Assembly (NCBI GenBank): GCA_947500435.1
Contig: CANMRV010000008.1
Location: forward strand, 124,001 to 188,000
Source: an uncultured Flavobacteriaceae bacterium
GTDB lineage: Bacteria > Bacteroidota > Bacteroidia > Flavobacteriales > Flavobacteriaceae
DNA: 64,000 nucleotides
Direction of reading: 5' to 3'
In this document: one piece after another, positions 24,870-34,561 of the stretch
How positions within the stretch are numbered: position 1 is the stretch's first letter
Layout: each line of letters starts with the position of its first letter
Position numbers and translations under genes: made by a program
Notes under the pieces: model-generated
Told to the model about the DNA's origin: nothing
What the model saw: only the letters and a program-made list of their open reading frames with translations
Database searches by the model: none

Positions 24870-25598
24870 ATGAAATTAAAGGCGATAATAGTTGAGGACG
24901 AAGCAAATAGCCGTGAAATACTAAGAAATTATTTGACGAAATATTGCCCAAGTGTAAATTTACTTGGGGAGGCTGAGTCAATTGATGAAGCAAAAAAGCT
25001 AATAGAAAAACATAAGCTAGATCTTGTTTTTTTAGATGTCGAAATGCCTTTTGGTACCGGTTTTGATTTGTTGGACCAATTACCCGATCGTGCCTTTGAA
25101 ACGGTTTTTGTTACAGCTTATAACCAATACGCCATCGATGCTCTAAATAGTCATGCTGCTTACTATTTAATGAAACCTATCAATATTGATGAACTGATCA
25201 AAGCGGTAGATTATGTCACAGAAATAAGAACAAAAGAAGATGCTCTAGAAGATCGCGTTCTTACCCCAAAGCTGAATAAAGTAGATGGTAAAATAACTCT
25301 TCCACAACAAGATGGTTTTCAAATATTAAATGTTGCAGATATACTATATTGCAAAGCAGACGATAATTATACCGAAATCTTTTTAGTGAATAAGAAAATA
25401 TTAGTTAGCAAAACTTTGAAATATTTCGAAGAAGCACTTTCGCAGTTTGCTTTTTCGCGTATCCATAAGTCTTATTTGGTAAATGTAAACGAAGTTGTCA
25501 AGTACAGAAAAGGCAAAGGCGGAAGCGTGGTCGTATCCAACGGCAAAGAACTATTGGTTTCCGCTTCGAAGAAAAAGGATTTGTTAGCGTATTTTTAA
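24870..25598 (+). CDS. LytTR-type response regulator
   Basis: Cytoplasmic DNA-binding regulator of 242 residues. Receiver domain (1-125) with IIVEDEANSRE, phospho-acceptor Asp56 in LVFLDVEMP, the switch Thr in VFVTAYN, and Lys in YLMKPI; then a LytTR DNA-binding domain (about 140-242) with DILYCKADDNYTEIF and FSRIHKSYLVNVNEV. It is paired with the kinase upstream (stop and start one base apart). The target genes cannot be read from this window. Confidence 0.94.
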   Translation: MKLKAIIVEDEANSREILRNYLTKYCPSVNLLGEAESIDEAKKLIEKHKLDLVFLDVEMPFGTGFDLLDQLPDRAFETVFVTAYNQYAIDALNSHAAYYLMKPINIDELIKAVDYVTEIRTKEDALEDRVLTPKLNKVDGKITLPQQDGFQILNVADILYCKADDNYTEIFLVNKKILVSKTLKYFEEALSQFAFSRIHKSYLVNVNEVVKYRKGKGGSVVVSNGKELLVSASKKKDLLAYF

Positions 25599-25625
25599 CC
25601 TTTTCTAACTCTAAATCTTTCTAAC

Positions 25626-26144
25626 ATGATATTAAAGACCATTAACGGAAAAACTCCAGTAATTGGGGAGGACTGCTACATTGCTGAAAACGCAACCATT
25701 GTTGGCGAGGTAAGTATGGGAGACCAATGTAGTATTTGGTTTAACGCGGTCTTAAGGGGAGATGTTCATTTCATTAAATTAGGAAACAAGGTGAATGTCC
25801 AAGATGGTGCGGTTGTGCATTGTACCTATCAAAAATCACCCACTACTATAGGAAACAACGTTTCTATCGGCCATAATGCAATTGTTCATGGTTGTACTAT
25901 CAAAGACAATGTTTTGGTAGGTATGGGAAGTATTATTATGGATGATTGTATTATCGAAAGTAACAGTATTATTGCTGCTGGCGCAGTAGTAACTAAAGGA
26001 ACCCATGTGCCTGAAGGAACCGTATTTGCAGGAATGCCAGCAAAAAAAATCAAGGATATTAGTCCTGAATTGAGTGCTGGGGAAGTAGATCGTATTGCGA
26101 ACAATTATGTCAAATACTCCAGTTGGTTCAAGACTGAGGGGTAG
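25626..26144 (+). CDS. Gamma-carbonic anhydrase family protein
   Basis: Left-handed beta-helix (hexapeptide) protein of 172 residues, cytoplasmic. RGDVHFIKLGNKVNVQDG and the histidines in VVHCT, SIGHNAIVHGC supply the three metal ligands of gamma-class carbonic anhydrases; the C-terminus forms the packing helix (SAGEVDRIANNYVKY). Many members (YrdA/PaaY type) have low or no hydratase activity, so activity is not certain. It starts 27 bases after the regulator gene and may be read on the same transcript. Confidence 0.9.
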   Translation: MILKTINGKTPVIGEDCYIAENATIVGEVSMGDQCSIWFNAVLRGDVHFIKLGNKVNVQDGAVVHCTYQKSPTTIGNNVSIGHNAIVHGCTIKDNVLVGMGSIIMDDCIIESNSIIAAGAVVTKGTHVPEGTVFAGMPAKKIKDISPELSAGEVDRIANNYVKYSSWFKTEG

Positions 26145-26210
26145 GGCTTATCTCTTTGTAGTTGTTAATTTATTGAAATAAGGCTTGGAGTTTGAACTTG
26201 AAATTTGGAC

Positions 26211-26240
26211 TTGAGTTTGCATTTTATATCCTTATTTTTG
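26211..26240 (+). promoter_or_regulatory. Candidate fabD promoter
   Basis: TTG (26211-26213), 19-base spacer, then TATTTTTG (26233-26240), matching the TAnnTTTG consensus, 19 bases before the fabD ATG. The upstream sequence is rich in repeated CTTGA/TTTG words, which makes several -33 choices possible. Confidence 0.5.
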
Positions 26241-26259
26241 CTAATCAAATTAGAAAACA

Positions 26260-27144
26260 ATGAATGCATACATATTTCCCGGTCAAGGAGCCCAGTTTGT
26301 GGGCATGGGGCTAGATCTTTACGAAAAATACCCTGTAGCACAGGAATTGTTTGAAGATGCCAATGAAATTTTAGGTTTTCCGATTACGGATACCATGTTT
26401 GAGGGTACGCCCGAAGACCTTAAACAAACCAAGGTTACGCAACCTGCAATTTTTCTCCATTCGGTTATTTTAAGCAAGGTGATGGGTGATGCTTTTCAAC
26501 CAGATATGGTAGCAGGGCACTCGTTAGGTGAATTTTCAGCTTTGGTGGCCAATGGTGCTTTGAACTTTGAAGATGGTTTAAAATTAGTGTCTCAAAGAGC
26601 AATGGCTATGCAAAAAGCTTGTGAATTGCAGCCAAGTACGATGGCTGCAGTTTTAAATTTGGCAGATGATGTAGTAGAAAGGATATGTGACGAAACTCCT
26701 GGTATTGTAGTAGCTGCAAACTATAATTGTCCAGGGCAGTTAGTGATTTCTGGGGAGGTGCCAGCGATTGAGGCGGCTTGTGAGAAGATGAAAGAGGCTG
26801 GTGCAAGAAGGGCTTTAGTGCTTCCCGTCGGCGGAGCTTTTCACTCTCCTTTAATGGAGCCTGCAAGAGAAGAACTAGCGAATGCCATTGAAAACACGCA
26901 CTTCGAAGCTGCAAAATGCCCGATTTATCAGAATGTTTCCACAACTGCGGTATTGAATTCGGATGACATAAAAAACAACTTGATTTCCCAACTTACAGCA
27001 CCGGTAAAGTGGACACAAAGCGTCCAAAATATGATAAAAGATGGTGCCACATTATTCACCGAAGTAGGCCCAGGTAGGGTGTTGCAAGGCTTGGTGCGTA
27101 AAATTAATGCAGAGGCTGAAACTACTTCTGCAACTCTTACGTAA
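26260..27144 (+). CDS. fabD: Malonyl-CoA:ACP transacylase
   Basis: Transfers malonyl groups from CoA to acyl-carrier protein at the start of fatty-acid synthesis in the cytoplasm. The 294 residues contain the start FPGQGAQFVGMG, the nucleophile elbow GHSLGE (Ser near 89), the arginine region SQRAMAMQ, and the catalytic histidine in GAFHSPLM. Length and motifs are normal for FabD. It appears to be a single-gene unit with its own promoter candidate; no other fatty-acid genes are adjacent. Confidence 0.95.
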   Translation: MNAYIFPGQGAQFVGMGLDLYEKYPVAQELFEDANEILGFPITDTMFEGTPEDLKQTKVTQPAIFLHSVILSKVMGDAFQPDMVAGHSLGEFSALVANGALNFEDGLKLVSQRAMAMQKACELQPSTMAAVLNLADDVVERICDETPGIVVAANYNCPGQLVISGEVPAIEAACEKMKEAGARRALVLPVGGAFHSPLMEPAREELANAIENTHFEAAKCPIYQNVSTTAVLNSDDIKNNLISQLTAPVKWTQSVQNMIKDGATLFTEVGPGRVLQGLVRKINAEAETTSATLT

Positions 27145-27309
27145 ATACAGTGACCGATTTTATGCGTTGTTTATCTGTAAAAACCCATATTTACCCCGTT
27201 ATTTAAGATATTGGTTGGATTTTTTAGTAATATTACACCCATTTTTTACCTACTTAAATTGCCTATTAATGCTGTCCCTTTGAATTGATTGTAATTCAAT
27301 GAACAGATT

Positions 27310-30300
27310 ATGATATTGAAACGAGAACATATATCCTTTATTAATTTTTCAAAAGTTTTTAAAGGACTTTTATTTTTTTTGGTTTTGCTGTTGACAAATT
27401 CATTGTCCGCACAAGTTGTATCAATCACTTCTTTGGATTCTGATGCAGCGGAGGTTACTTCAGGGGCTCAAAATCTTGCGAACTTTACAATTTCAAGGCC
27501 TATTGGTTCACTTTTTCCAACTGTAGTCGAGTATACCGTTACTGGTAGTGCTACCAATGGGGTTGACTATACGGTAGCAACCGGTACCATTAATCTGACT
27601 GCACTTGTCAATTCGATTACCATTCCCATCACTGCCGTGGACGATGATAGCATTGTTGAGGGAGATGAAACTGTTATAGTTACTTTGACAACCGTAAGTG
27701 CTCCTAGCACCATTAATCCTCTGGCCGATGAAGTAACGATTAATATAGCGGATAATGATGTTGGACTCGTATCTCTTGATACTGTTTCCGCCAATTATAT
27801 AGCTTCCGTTAACGAGGATGGTACGCTACAATTGCCTGCTGAATTTGGTCAATTTAGGCCGGTTATTGATAAAGCCAATGGTACCTCCGCGCCCTTAACC
27901 GTTAATTATCAAATTACTGGTTCCGCTGATAATGGTGTAGACTATAATCTGACTAATGCAGTAGTGTTGACATTTACTAATAATGGTGCCTCTTTGGCAA
28001 GAAACATACGCGTTGCACCTATTGAGGATCTCGATGCTGAATCGAATGAAACGGTAACAATCACATTGCTATCAACTAATAGTCCGTTATATACTATAGG
28101 TGCTCCAGCAACGGCTACCATTACCATAGTAGATAACGACTGTGCAGCAGGTACAAGTGCACCTACGTTGAACAGTAACCCCACCACACTTTGTGATGTC
28201 ACAAGTGTAAACCTAAATACTTTTGTTTCAGGGGCGGCGCCTGCGGGTTCAGCATTAAGATGGAGTACCGTGGCCAACCCCACTCAGGCACAATTGCTCA
28301 CAGGAACAGCTGTTACAGCCGCAACTGATGGAACATATTTCGGCTTATATGCCGCTGGTACCGGGGTTACTTTTTGTACTAGTCCATCAACACAACTGGA
28401 TATCACTTTGAACACCTCGCCTACAGCTGGCGCGAATAGTAATAGCACAGCTTGTAACAATGCTACGAACGTATTTGGAGCTACACTAATTGATTTAGAT
28501 AATTTATTGTCCGCATTAGTTAGTCCTGGTTCATGGGCTTTTACTTCTGGCCCTGAAACGGCCAATCCCAACGCTGCTAATAGGGTTCAGTTTAGTGGTA
28601 GACCAGCAGGTACTTATGTCTATACCTATACTACTTCAGGAGCCGTAGCGCCATGTGCAAATGTTTCTTCTACACATACGATTGTCGTAGCTGACTGCGA
28701 CCCATGTGTTGCAGGTACAACGGCACCTCCATTAAATGCTGCTACAGCAACTGACCGTTGTGATGTGGCTAGTGTTAATTTAAATACATTTATTACTGGA
28801 GGAGCCGCAAGTGCACCGACAGGAACTACATTACAATGGAGTGCTATTCCAAATCCAACTGCCTCGGGTGATTTGGTACCGACTACAGCAACAGCTTCCG
28901 GAACATATTATGGTGTATATTGGGATGCTATAAATACATGCGCTAGTCCATCAACTCAAGTTGATTTAGTATTAAGTCAATCTCCAACAGCTGGAGCTAA
29001 TGCCAATGGAGCGGCATGTAATAATGATACGGCGGAATTTGGACCTACCTCATTGGATTTGGATGATTTGTTATCTGCTGGGGTAGACCCTGGTACCTGG
29101 GCCTTTACTTCTGGTCCGGAAACTGCAAATCCAAATGGTAATAATGTCGTACAATTTAGTGATCGAGATGATGGTACCTACGTTTACACATACACCACCA
29201 ACAATGCAGTAGCGCCTTGTACTAATGACTCTGCTATTTTTACCATTACTGTAGATGACTGTGACCCGTGTGTTGCCGGAAATACAGCTCCTGTCTTAGA
29301 TCCAGGTACGCCAACAATTGCCTGTGATGTATTTACAGCGAGTTTTAATGATTATACAAATAGTGTGCCCCCACCGGGTACAGTGCTGACCTGGAGTACA
29401 GATTCAGACGCCGAAAATACGAATGCACATTTAACGACTACACAAGCAAATAATCCTCCGACTTTAGGAGGTACTTACTATGGGTTTTTCTATGATGCAG
29501 TGAATACTTGTGCGAGCCCAACTCTTCAGGTCGATATAGTACTTAATGTAACTCCCACATTGAGCAATGTTACTGGCAATGAGCGCTGTGGAACCGGATC
29601 GGTTATTCTTGGTGCTATGGCTTCGGACAACGCCACAATTAATTGGTACGCCTCAGAAACTGGTGGTGGTATTATAGGCACGGGTTCAAGTTTTACAACA
29701 CCGTCCATTTCAACATCTACCTCGTATTATGCGGAAGCTACTTTAAATGGTTGTCCAAGTGAAAGACAACAGGTCATTGCTACAATAGCTCAGCAACCGT
29801 CGTCGGGTATTCCTCAAAATAATGGGAATGCCTCAGCCTGTAGTGTTTTGGAAAACGGACCAACAATATTAGATTTAGATGATTTGATTTCAGGAGAAGA
29901 CGTTGGGGCCTGGGTTTACACTAGTGGTCCTTTTGCAAACTTTGACATTCCATCTAACAACATTTTAAATTTTGAAGGAAGACCTGATGGTGAATATGTA
30001 TTTACCTATACTACAAGTGGCGCGATGGCACCTTGTTTGAATGAATCGACTGTAATGACAATCACGGTAAATGATTGTGATGTTGATACTGATTTAGACG
30101 GATTGTTTGACGGTATAGAGGCCACTCTAGGTACCGACCCTAACAATTCTGATACTGATGGCGATGGAATTAACGACGGAGAAGAAGTGGGTCCCGACTT
30201 AGACAATCCTCTAGATAGTGATGTAGATAGTGATGGAGTGGCAGACCCTGACGGAACCATTGATGCCCTTGATTCTAATATTCTAGATGAAGATAATGAC

Positions 30301-31584
30301 GGAATAGTGGATCAGTTAGATCCCGGGAATGACAATCCATGTGTGCCTACTAGGTTAAATGGGGTCTGTGATTTTGATTTGGATGATGTTCCCGATGTTG
30401 ATGATCCAGAACCTGATAATCCTTGTGTACCAGATATAAACCACCCGAATTGTAATCCGGAACCAGTGGATTTGGAGATTACAAAGGAGGTTGACAACAT
30501 AAATGCTCTGTTAGGAGAAGAAGTTACCTTTACGGTCACTTTAAGAAACCTTGACCCAAATGTCAAGTCAAGAAATATTAAGGTTGGAGATTTATTGGAA
30601 AGTGGTTTCCAGTATATTTCTCATGATACTTCTGTGGGCACCTATGATCTTCAAACGGGAGAGTGGGATATTTTCGAGGTGGATCCTCTATCTACACATA
30701 CCTTGACTGTCAAGGCTGAAATTATTGAGGGAGGCACATATAGTAACACCGCCGAATTACTAGATTCTTTTCCTGAAGACATCAATGCAGCCAATGATAG
30801 AGCGACTGTTACTTTACCGATTGAACTACCAGAAGGTGTTAACCTTATCTTAGAGAAAACCGTTAGTTTAGGTGTTGGAAAAGAAAAATTAAAAGAAGTT
30901 ACAGGGCTTGTCAGCGGTGTAGAATCTGAAGTTGAGGTTATTTACTATTTAAAAGTTATCAATAAATCACAGCAAGATATTGTTTCGAATATAAGGGTTA
31001 ATGATATCTTTTTAAATGATGATGCTGTAGAATTTGAAGTAATGGATGCAGAGGTGCCATCAGAAACTACTTTTGATGAAGCAAGTGGCGTATGGATAAT
31101 TAACAGAAGCCTGGCAATCGAAGAAGAGATTGAATTATCATTTAGGGTCTCTTTTAGAAGCGAGGGAGTAGTAACCAATACAGCTGTAATTGAAAGTTCA
31201 CTACCCAGAGAAAGTACTATAGAGGATGCCGATAGTACTTCTTCCGCAAAAGTTGAAATTACGACACGAAACGAGGTAGAGGTAGGTATTTTGTACAACC
31301 AATTTTCACCAAATAATGATGGATTGAACGACTTTTTAAAAGTCAATCGAATAAAAAAGAATGAAGTTGGTGATGATGAATTGGTTGAGATAGTATACAA
31401 TATTCAGATTTTTAACAGATATGGAAATCTGGTTTTTGAAGCAGCTAATAAAAAAGAAGACGAAGTCTGGGATGGCAGTTGGAAAGGGAAGGATGCACCA
31501 GACGGCACATACTTTTACACAATGAATCTTGATTTTGGCGAAGGGCCAAAGACACAAAAAGGCTGGATTCAGCTAATTAGATAA
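27310..31584 (+). CDS. Giant T9SS-exported surface protein (Calx-beta, Ca-binding repeats, CHU_C)
   Basis: Surface protein of 1424 residues. Signal peptide to about 35 (SLSAQ); two Calx-beta domains (about 40-145 and 150-270, DDDSIVEGDETVIVTL); three similar modules with a CDPCVAG-type cysteine pair and a TAGAN..NAACNN-like core (about 275-760); an Ig-like module; an Asp-rich thrombospondin-3-type calcium region (about 925-1050, DTDGDGINDGEE); two DUF11-like beta domains (about 1053-1300); and a C-terminal gliding-motility-associated CHU_C domain (about 1325-1424, FSPNNDGLNDFL). The CHU_C end marks type B export through the type IX system. Likely an adhesin. Followed after seven bases by PorP and then OmpA-family genes, its probable partners. 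Confidence 0.92.
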   Translation: MILKREHISFINFSKVFKGLLFFLVLLLTNSLSAQVVSITSLDSDAAEVTSGAQNLANFTISRPIGSLFPTVVEYTVTGSATNGVDYTVATGTINLTALVNSITIPITAVDDDSIVEGDETVIVTLTTVSAPSTINPLADEVTINIADNDVGLVSLDTVSANYIASVNEDGTLQLPAEFGQFRPVIDKANGTSAPLTVNYQITGSADNGVDYNLTNAVVLTFTNNGASLARNIRVAPIEDLDAESNETVTITLLSTNSPLYTIGAPATATITIVDNDCAAGTSAPTLNSNPTTLCDVTSVNLNTFVSGAAPAGSALRWSTVANPTQAQLLTGTAVTAATDGTYFGLYAAGTGVTFCTSPSTQLDITLNTSPTAGANSNSTACNNATNVFGATLIDLDNLLSALVSPGSWAFTSGPETANPNAANRVQFSGRPAGTYVYTYTTSGAVAPCANVSSTHTIVVADCDPCVAGTTAPPLNAATATDRCDVASVNLNTFITGGAASAPTGTTLQWSAIPNPTASGDLVPTTATASGTYYGVYWDAINTCASPSTQVDLVLSQSPTAGANANGAACNNDTAEFGPTSLDLDDLLSAGVDPGTWAFTSGPETANPNGNNVVQFSDRDDGTYVYTYTTNNAVAPCTNDSAIFTITVDDCDPCVAGNTAPVLDPGTPTIACDVFTASFNDYTNSVPPPGTVLTWSTDSDAENTNAHLTTTQANNPPTLGGTYYGFFYDAVNTCASPTLQVDIVLNVTPTLSNVTGNERCGTGSVILGAMASDNATINWYASETGGGIIGTGSSFTTPSISTSTSYYAEATLNGCPSERQQVIATIAQQPSSGIPQNNGNASACSVLENGPTILDLDDLISGEDVGAWVYTSGPFANFDIPSNNILNFEGRPDGEYVFTYTTSGAMAPCLNESTVMTITVNDCDVDTDLDGLFDGIEATLGTDPNNSDTDGDGINDGEEVGPDLDNPLDSDVDSDGVADPDGTIDALDSNILDEDNDGIVDQLDPGNDNPCVPTRLNGVCDFDLDDVPDVDDPEPDNPCVPDINHPNCNPEPVDLEITKEVDNINALLGEEVTFTVTLRNLDPNVKSRNIKVGDLLESGFQYISHDTSVGTYDLQTGEWDIFEVDPLSTHTLTVKAEIIEGGTYSNTAELLDSFPEDINAANDRATVTLPIELPEGVNLILEKTVSLGVGKEKLKEVTGLVSGVESEVEVIYYLKVINKSQQDIVSNIRVNDIFLNDDAVEFEVMDAEVPSETTFDEASGVWIINRSLAIEEEIELSFRVSFRSEGVVTNTAVIESSLPRESTIEDADSTSSAKVEITTRNEVEVGILYNQFSPNNDGLNDFLKVNRIKKNEVGDDELVEIVYNIQIFNRYGNLVFEAANKKEDEVWDGSWKGKDAPDGTYFYTMNLDFGEGPKTQKGWIQLIR

Positions 31585-31591
31585 AGTAAGA

Positions 31592-32590
31592 ATGATTTAC
31601 GACAAAAGTAGATTTCTACATAGCCGTGTCCTGTACACCATCGTCATTAGCTTTTTCGTGATGGGTAATCTGTTAAACGCGCAGAAAGAACCGCAGTACA
31701 CACAGTATATGTATAATATTGGTAGCTTTAATCCTGGGTATGTGGGTACAACCGAATCCCCAGAGATTATTGGTTCGTATCGTGCACAGTGGATTAGTTT
31801 ACCCGGGGCCCCGAGAACAATCCGTTTGGGTACTAACCTACCGTTTTCTAATGAAAAAATGGGCATTGGTTTTAATGTCGTAAGCGACCAATTGGGGCCA
31901 ACATCCCAAACATACATTGATATTGCATATTCATATCAGTTTAATATTTCTGAGGAAACAAAACTATCATTTGGTATGGATGTCGGTGGATCATTCCTGA
32001 ATGTTGATTTTGCTAAGGGGACTTTTGAAAACCCAGGGGAGCCTTTTGATGGGGCTAACATACAAAACTTCTATCCGACTATTGGCGCAGGTCTTTTCCT
32101 TTATGGAAGGGATACCTGGTATTTAGGAGCTTCGATTCCTAATTTTCTAACCGATGGCATATATAATGATGAAGTGGCAACCGTAGTTGAGGGGAAAATG
32201 CAATTCAACTTCATCGGAGGTTATGTATTCAATTTTGGTGAAAGCTTAAAATTCAAACCAGCATTTTTAATAAATTATATTAATGGGGCTCCCCTAAATA
32301 CAAATGTCTCGACTAACTTTCTAATTAATGATAAATTTACGCTAGGTGCTTCGTATCGTTTTGGAAATGCCGTTAGCGGCTTGGCTGGTTTTCAAGTAGG
32401 AGGTGGAACCTTTATAGGATATTCATATGATTACAATACCAATGGACTAGGGGCATTCAATAGTGGTTCACATGAAGTTGTTTTGAAATTCTACCTAGGT
32501 AAAGGCGGAGGAAATAGTGGTGACGATGGCTCTAAGAATAAGAAGTTAAAAGGAAAACCAAAACAAATTGATACACCAAGATTTTTCTAA
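31592..32590 (+). CDS. PorP/SprF family outer-membrane protein, adhesin-linked
   Basis: T9SS accessory beta-barrel of 332 residues with signal peptide ending LNAQ (about 30). Family marks: EPQYTQYMYNIGSFNPGYVGTTE, RAQWISLPGAPRT, MGIGFNVVSDQLGPTS, and the last strand EVVLKFYLGKGG followed by a Lys/Gly-rich tail ending RFF. SprF-like proteins help deliver or anchor SprB-type adhesins. Placed seven bases after the giant adhesin and 12 before the OmpA gene, which suggests it is dedicated to that adhesin. Confidence 0.92.
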   Translation: MIYDKSRFLHSRVLYTIVISFFVMGNLLNAQKEPQYTQYMYNIGSFNPGYVGTTESPEIIGSYRAQWISLPGAPRTIRLGTNLPFSNEKMGIGFNVVSDQLGPTSQTYIDIAYSYQFNISEETKLSFGMDVGGSFLNVDFAKGTFENPGEPFDGANIQNFYPTIGAGLFLYGRDTWYLGASIPNFLTDGIYNDEVATVVEGKMQFNFIGGYVFNFGESLKFKPAFLINYINGAPLNTNVSTNFLINDKFTLGASYRFGNAVSGLAGFQVGGGTFIGYSYDYNTNGLGAFNSGSHEVVLKFYLGKGGGNSGDDGSKNKKLKGKPKQIDTPRFF

Positions 32591-32602
32591 AGGGAACATA
32601 AA

Positions 32603-34534
32603 ATGAAGATAAAGACTTTCATACCGTTTTTCTTGTTAACGATTATGGTTTCTCATGCCCAAGAGAAAATGTCAAAGGCAGACCAATATTTTTATAGTTA
32701 TGCCTATAAAGAAGCGATTGCCGAATATCAAAAAGATATGCGCGATGGTAAGCTTATTACGAATCATCAGTTTTTGAATTTGGCAGATTCCTACTTTAGA
32801 ACAGGGGACTATAAAAGTGCTTCAAGAATATATTTAGATGTCAACAAGAAGGATACAATAATTGACAGTCATCGATTTAATAAGATGTTGCAAAGCTTGT
32901 CAAAGAACTCGGAAAAGGAACGTATAAAGGCCTTTTTAAACACCAAAAGCGATTTATTGGCCAATGAGTTGATGGAAAATGCTGAATTCAATTTTGAACT
33001 TCTAGGGGCAACTGGCGATGCTCAGAAATTTGAAATTTTTAACATAAACGGTAATAGTCCTCAAGGCGATTTTTCACCAAGCTTTTATAAGGATAAATTA
33101 TTATTTAGTAGTGGTCGCCCAGTGAAATCAAAAAAGATTTATGGTCCATCTGGCGAATCGTATTATGATATTTATATTGCTAGAATCGGTCAAAATGGGG
33201 ATGTTTTAAATCCGAATATTTTTGATCGCATGCCCAATACCAAATTTCACAAGTCAACTCCGCATTACGCCCAAGAATTGGACAAAATCTTCTACATCCT
33301 TTCCAATGCCGAAGATGATAGATTGTCTTTTGATGATAATGGCAAAAATTCAATGGCCATTGGAATGGTTTATGATAATGGATTTTTCGCTTTCTTGCTT
33401 CGAGATTTGAGTACTTCCTTTTATTATCCTTTTTATGATGGCTCTAGTGATCGTTTGTATTTTGCTGCGAACTTTGAAGATGGTTATGGAGGTACGGATA
33501 TTTATTATGTTTCTACAAACAACGGGCAAATAATGTCTGAACCAGTAAATCTTGGACCTCGAATTAATTCCCCAGGAAATGAAATTGCACCTTTCATACA
33601 TGACAATAGCCTCTATTTTTCTTCTGATATTTTTTACGGTCTTGGCGGAATGGATATCTATAAGGCGAATAGAAGACAAGATCAAACTTTTAGTATTCCC
33701 ATCAATTTAGGGTCAGGGATTAATTCAGCCAAAGATGATTTTGGTTTTATCATTCGAGGAGATGAAAATTTGGGTTTTTCAGGGTATTTTTCTTCTAACC
33801 GTGATGGAGGTAAAGGAAATGATGATATTTATGGTTTTAGCATTCGGGAGTATTTGGGTCCGCGGACCTTTTCTCTTAAAGGTGAAATTGTTGAACCTAA
33901 ATATCAACAAGGTATTGGCGGTGCGACTTTAAGTTTACGTGATACAGAGGGAAATATACTTAAAGAATATACGACCCAAAGTAATGGAAAGTTTCAAGTG
34001 GAAATCCCTTGGAAAGATAATTTGGTTATTTCGGTTACCAAAAATGGCCACTCCTCTTTTTACAGCTCTTATAATAAAGCGCAATTGGAGGAATTACAAA
34101 AAGCCGGCTTAAATGTCGAAATGGTCAGTATAGATGATATTGTGACAGAACGGGAAAATAAGAAGGTCTTAGGAATAAAGGACTTCTTCTTCGCTAGGGG
34201 TAAAAGCGAAGTTACTCCAGAAATTGCTCTTGAGCTCGATAAGGTGGTCGCTATGGTTCAAAAATTCCCGCAATTAAAATTTCAAATAGAAACCCATACG
34301 GATAGTCGAGGTGGCAGCAGAACTAATAAAGTACTTTCACAACGAAGAGCGGATGCAATCAAAAATTACCTTCTTCAAAGTGGTATTTCTTCTGCTAATC
34401 TAGGTTCTGCTGTTGGTTACGGCGAAGAGCAAATCATGAATAGTTGTTCAAATGGGGTCTACTGCTTAGATTTCTTGCACAAACAAAACCTGAGAACCTT
34501 ATTCGTAATAAGTAATTTTGACGAGCTGAAATAA
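32603..34534 (+). CDS. OmpA-family protein with TPR, beta-propeller and carboxypeptidase-like domains
   Basis: Envelope protein of 643 residues resembling the PorE-type factor associated with T9SS. Signal peptide (to SHAQ, about 19), a short TPR region (about 20-110, QYFYSYAYKEAIAEYQKD), PD40/WD40-like propeller repeats (about 150-410, FSPSFYKDKLLFSSGR, DGYGGTDIYYV, GLGGMDIYKA), a regulatory-like beta domain (about 425-505), and an OmpA peptidoglycan-binding domain (about 525-635, LKFQIETHTDSRGGSRTNKVLSQRRADA in two parts). Last gene of the adhesin-PorP-OmpA operon. Likely links the outer-membrane complex to peptidoglycan. Confidence 0.92.
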   Translation: MKIKTFIPFFLLTIMVSHAQEKMSKADQYFYSYAYKEAIAEYQKDMRDGKLITNHQFLNLADSYFRTGDYKSASRIYLDVNKKDTIIDSHRFNKMLQSLSKNSEKERIKAFLNTKSDLLANELMENAEFNFELLGATGDAQKFEIFNINGNSPQGDFSPSFYKDKLLFSSGRPVKSKKIYGPSGESYYDIYIARIGQNGDVLNPNIFDRMPNTKFHKSTPHYAQELDKIFYILSNAEDDRLSFDDNGKNSMAIGMVYDNGFFAFLLRDLSTSFYYPFYDGSSDRLYFAANFEDGYGGTDIYYVSTNNGQIMSEPVNLGPRINSPGNEIAPFIHDNSLYFSSDIFYGLGGMDIYKANRRQDQTFSIPINLGSGINSAKDDFGFIIRGDENLGFSGYFSSNRDGGKGNDDIYGFSIREYLGPRTFSLKGEIVEPKYQQGIGGATLSLRDTEGNILKEYTTQSNGKFQVEIPWKDNLVISVTKNGHSSFYSSYNKAQLEELQKAGLNVEMVSIDDIVTERENKKVLGIKDFFFARGKSEVTPEIALELDKVVAMVQKFPQLKFQIETHTDSRGGSRTNKVLSQRRADAIKNYLLQSGISSANLGSAVGYGEEQIMNSCSNGVYCLDFLHKQNLRTLFVISNFDELK

Positions 34535-34561
34535 TCGGTTAAGATTAGACTTATTTACCCC

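Noticed and set aside
26606..26944. 112-codon minus-strand frame inside fabD
   Set aside because: fabD is intact and conserved on the plus strand; the reverse frame is a composition artefact.
27282..27299. TGAATT / AATTCA inverted repeat before the giant adhesin as an operator
   Set aside because: Short and made of common AT-rich words; nothing else marks it as a site.
30945..31400. 151-codon minus-strand frame inside the giant adhesin
   Set aside because: It is Ser/Thr-rich antisense text to DUF11-like coding sequence, with no independent support.
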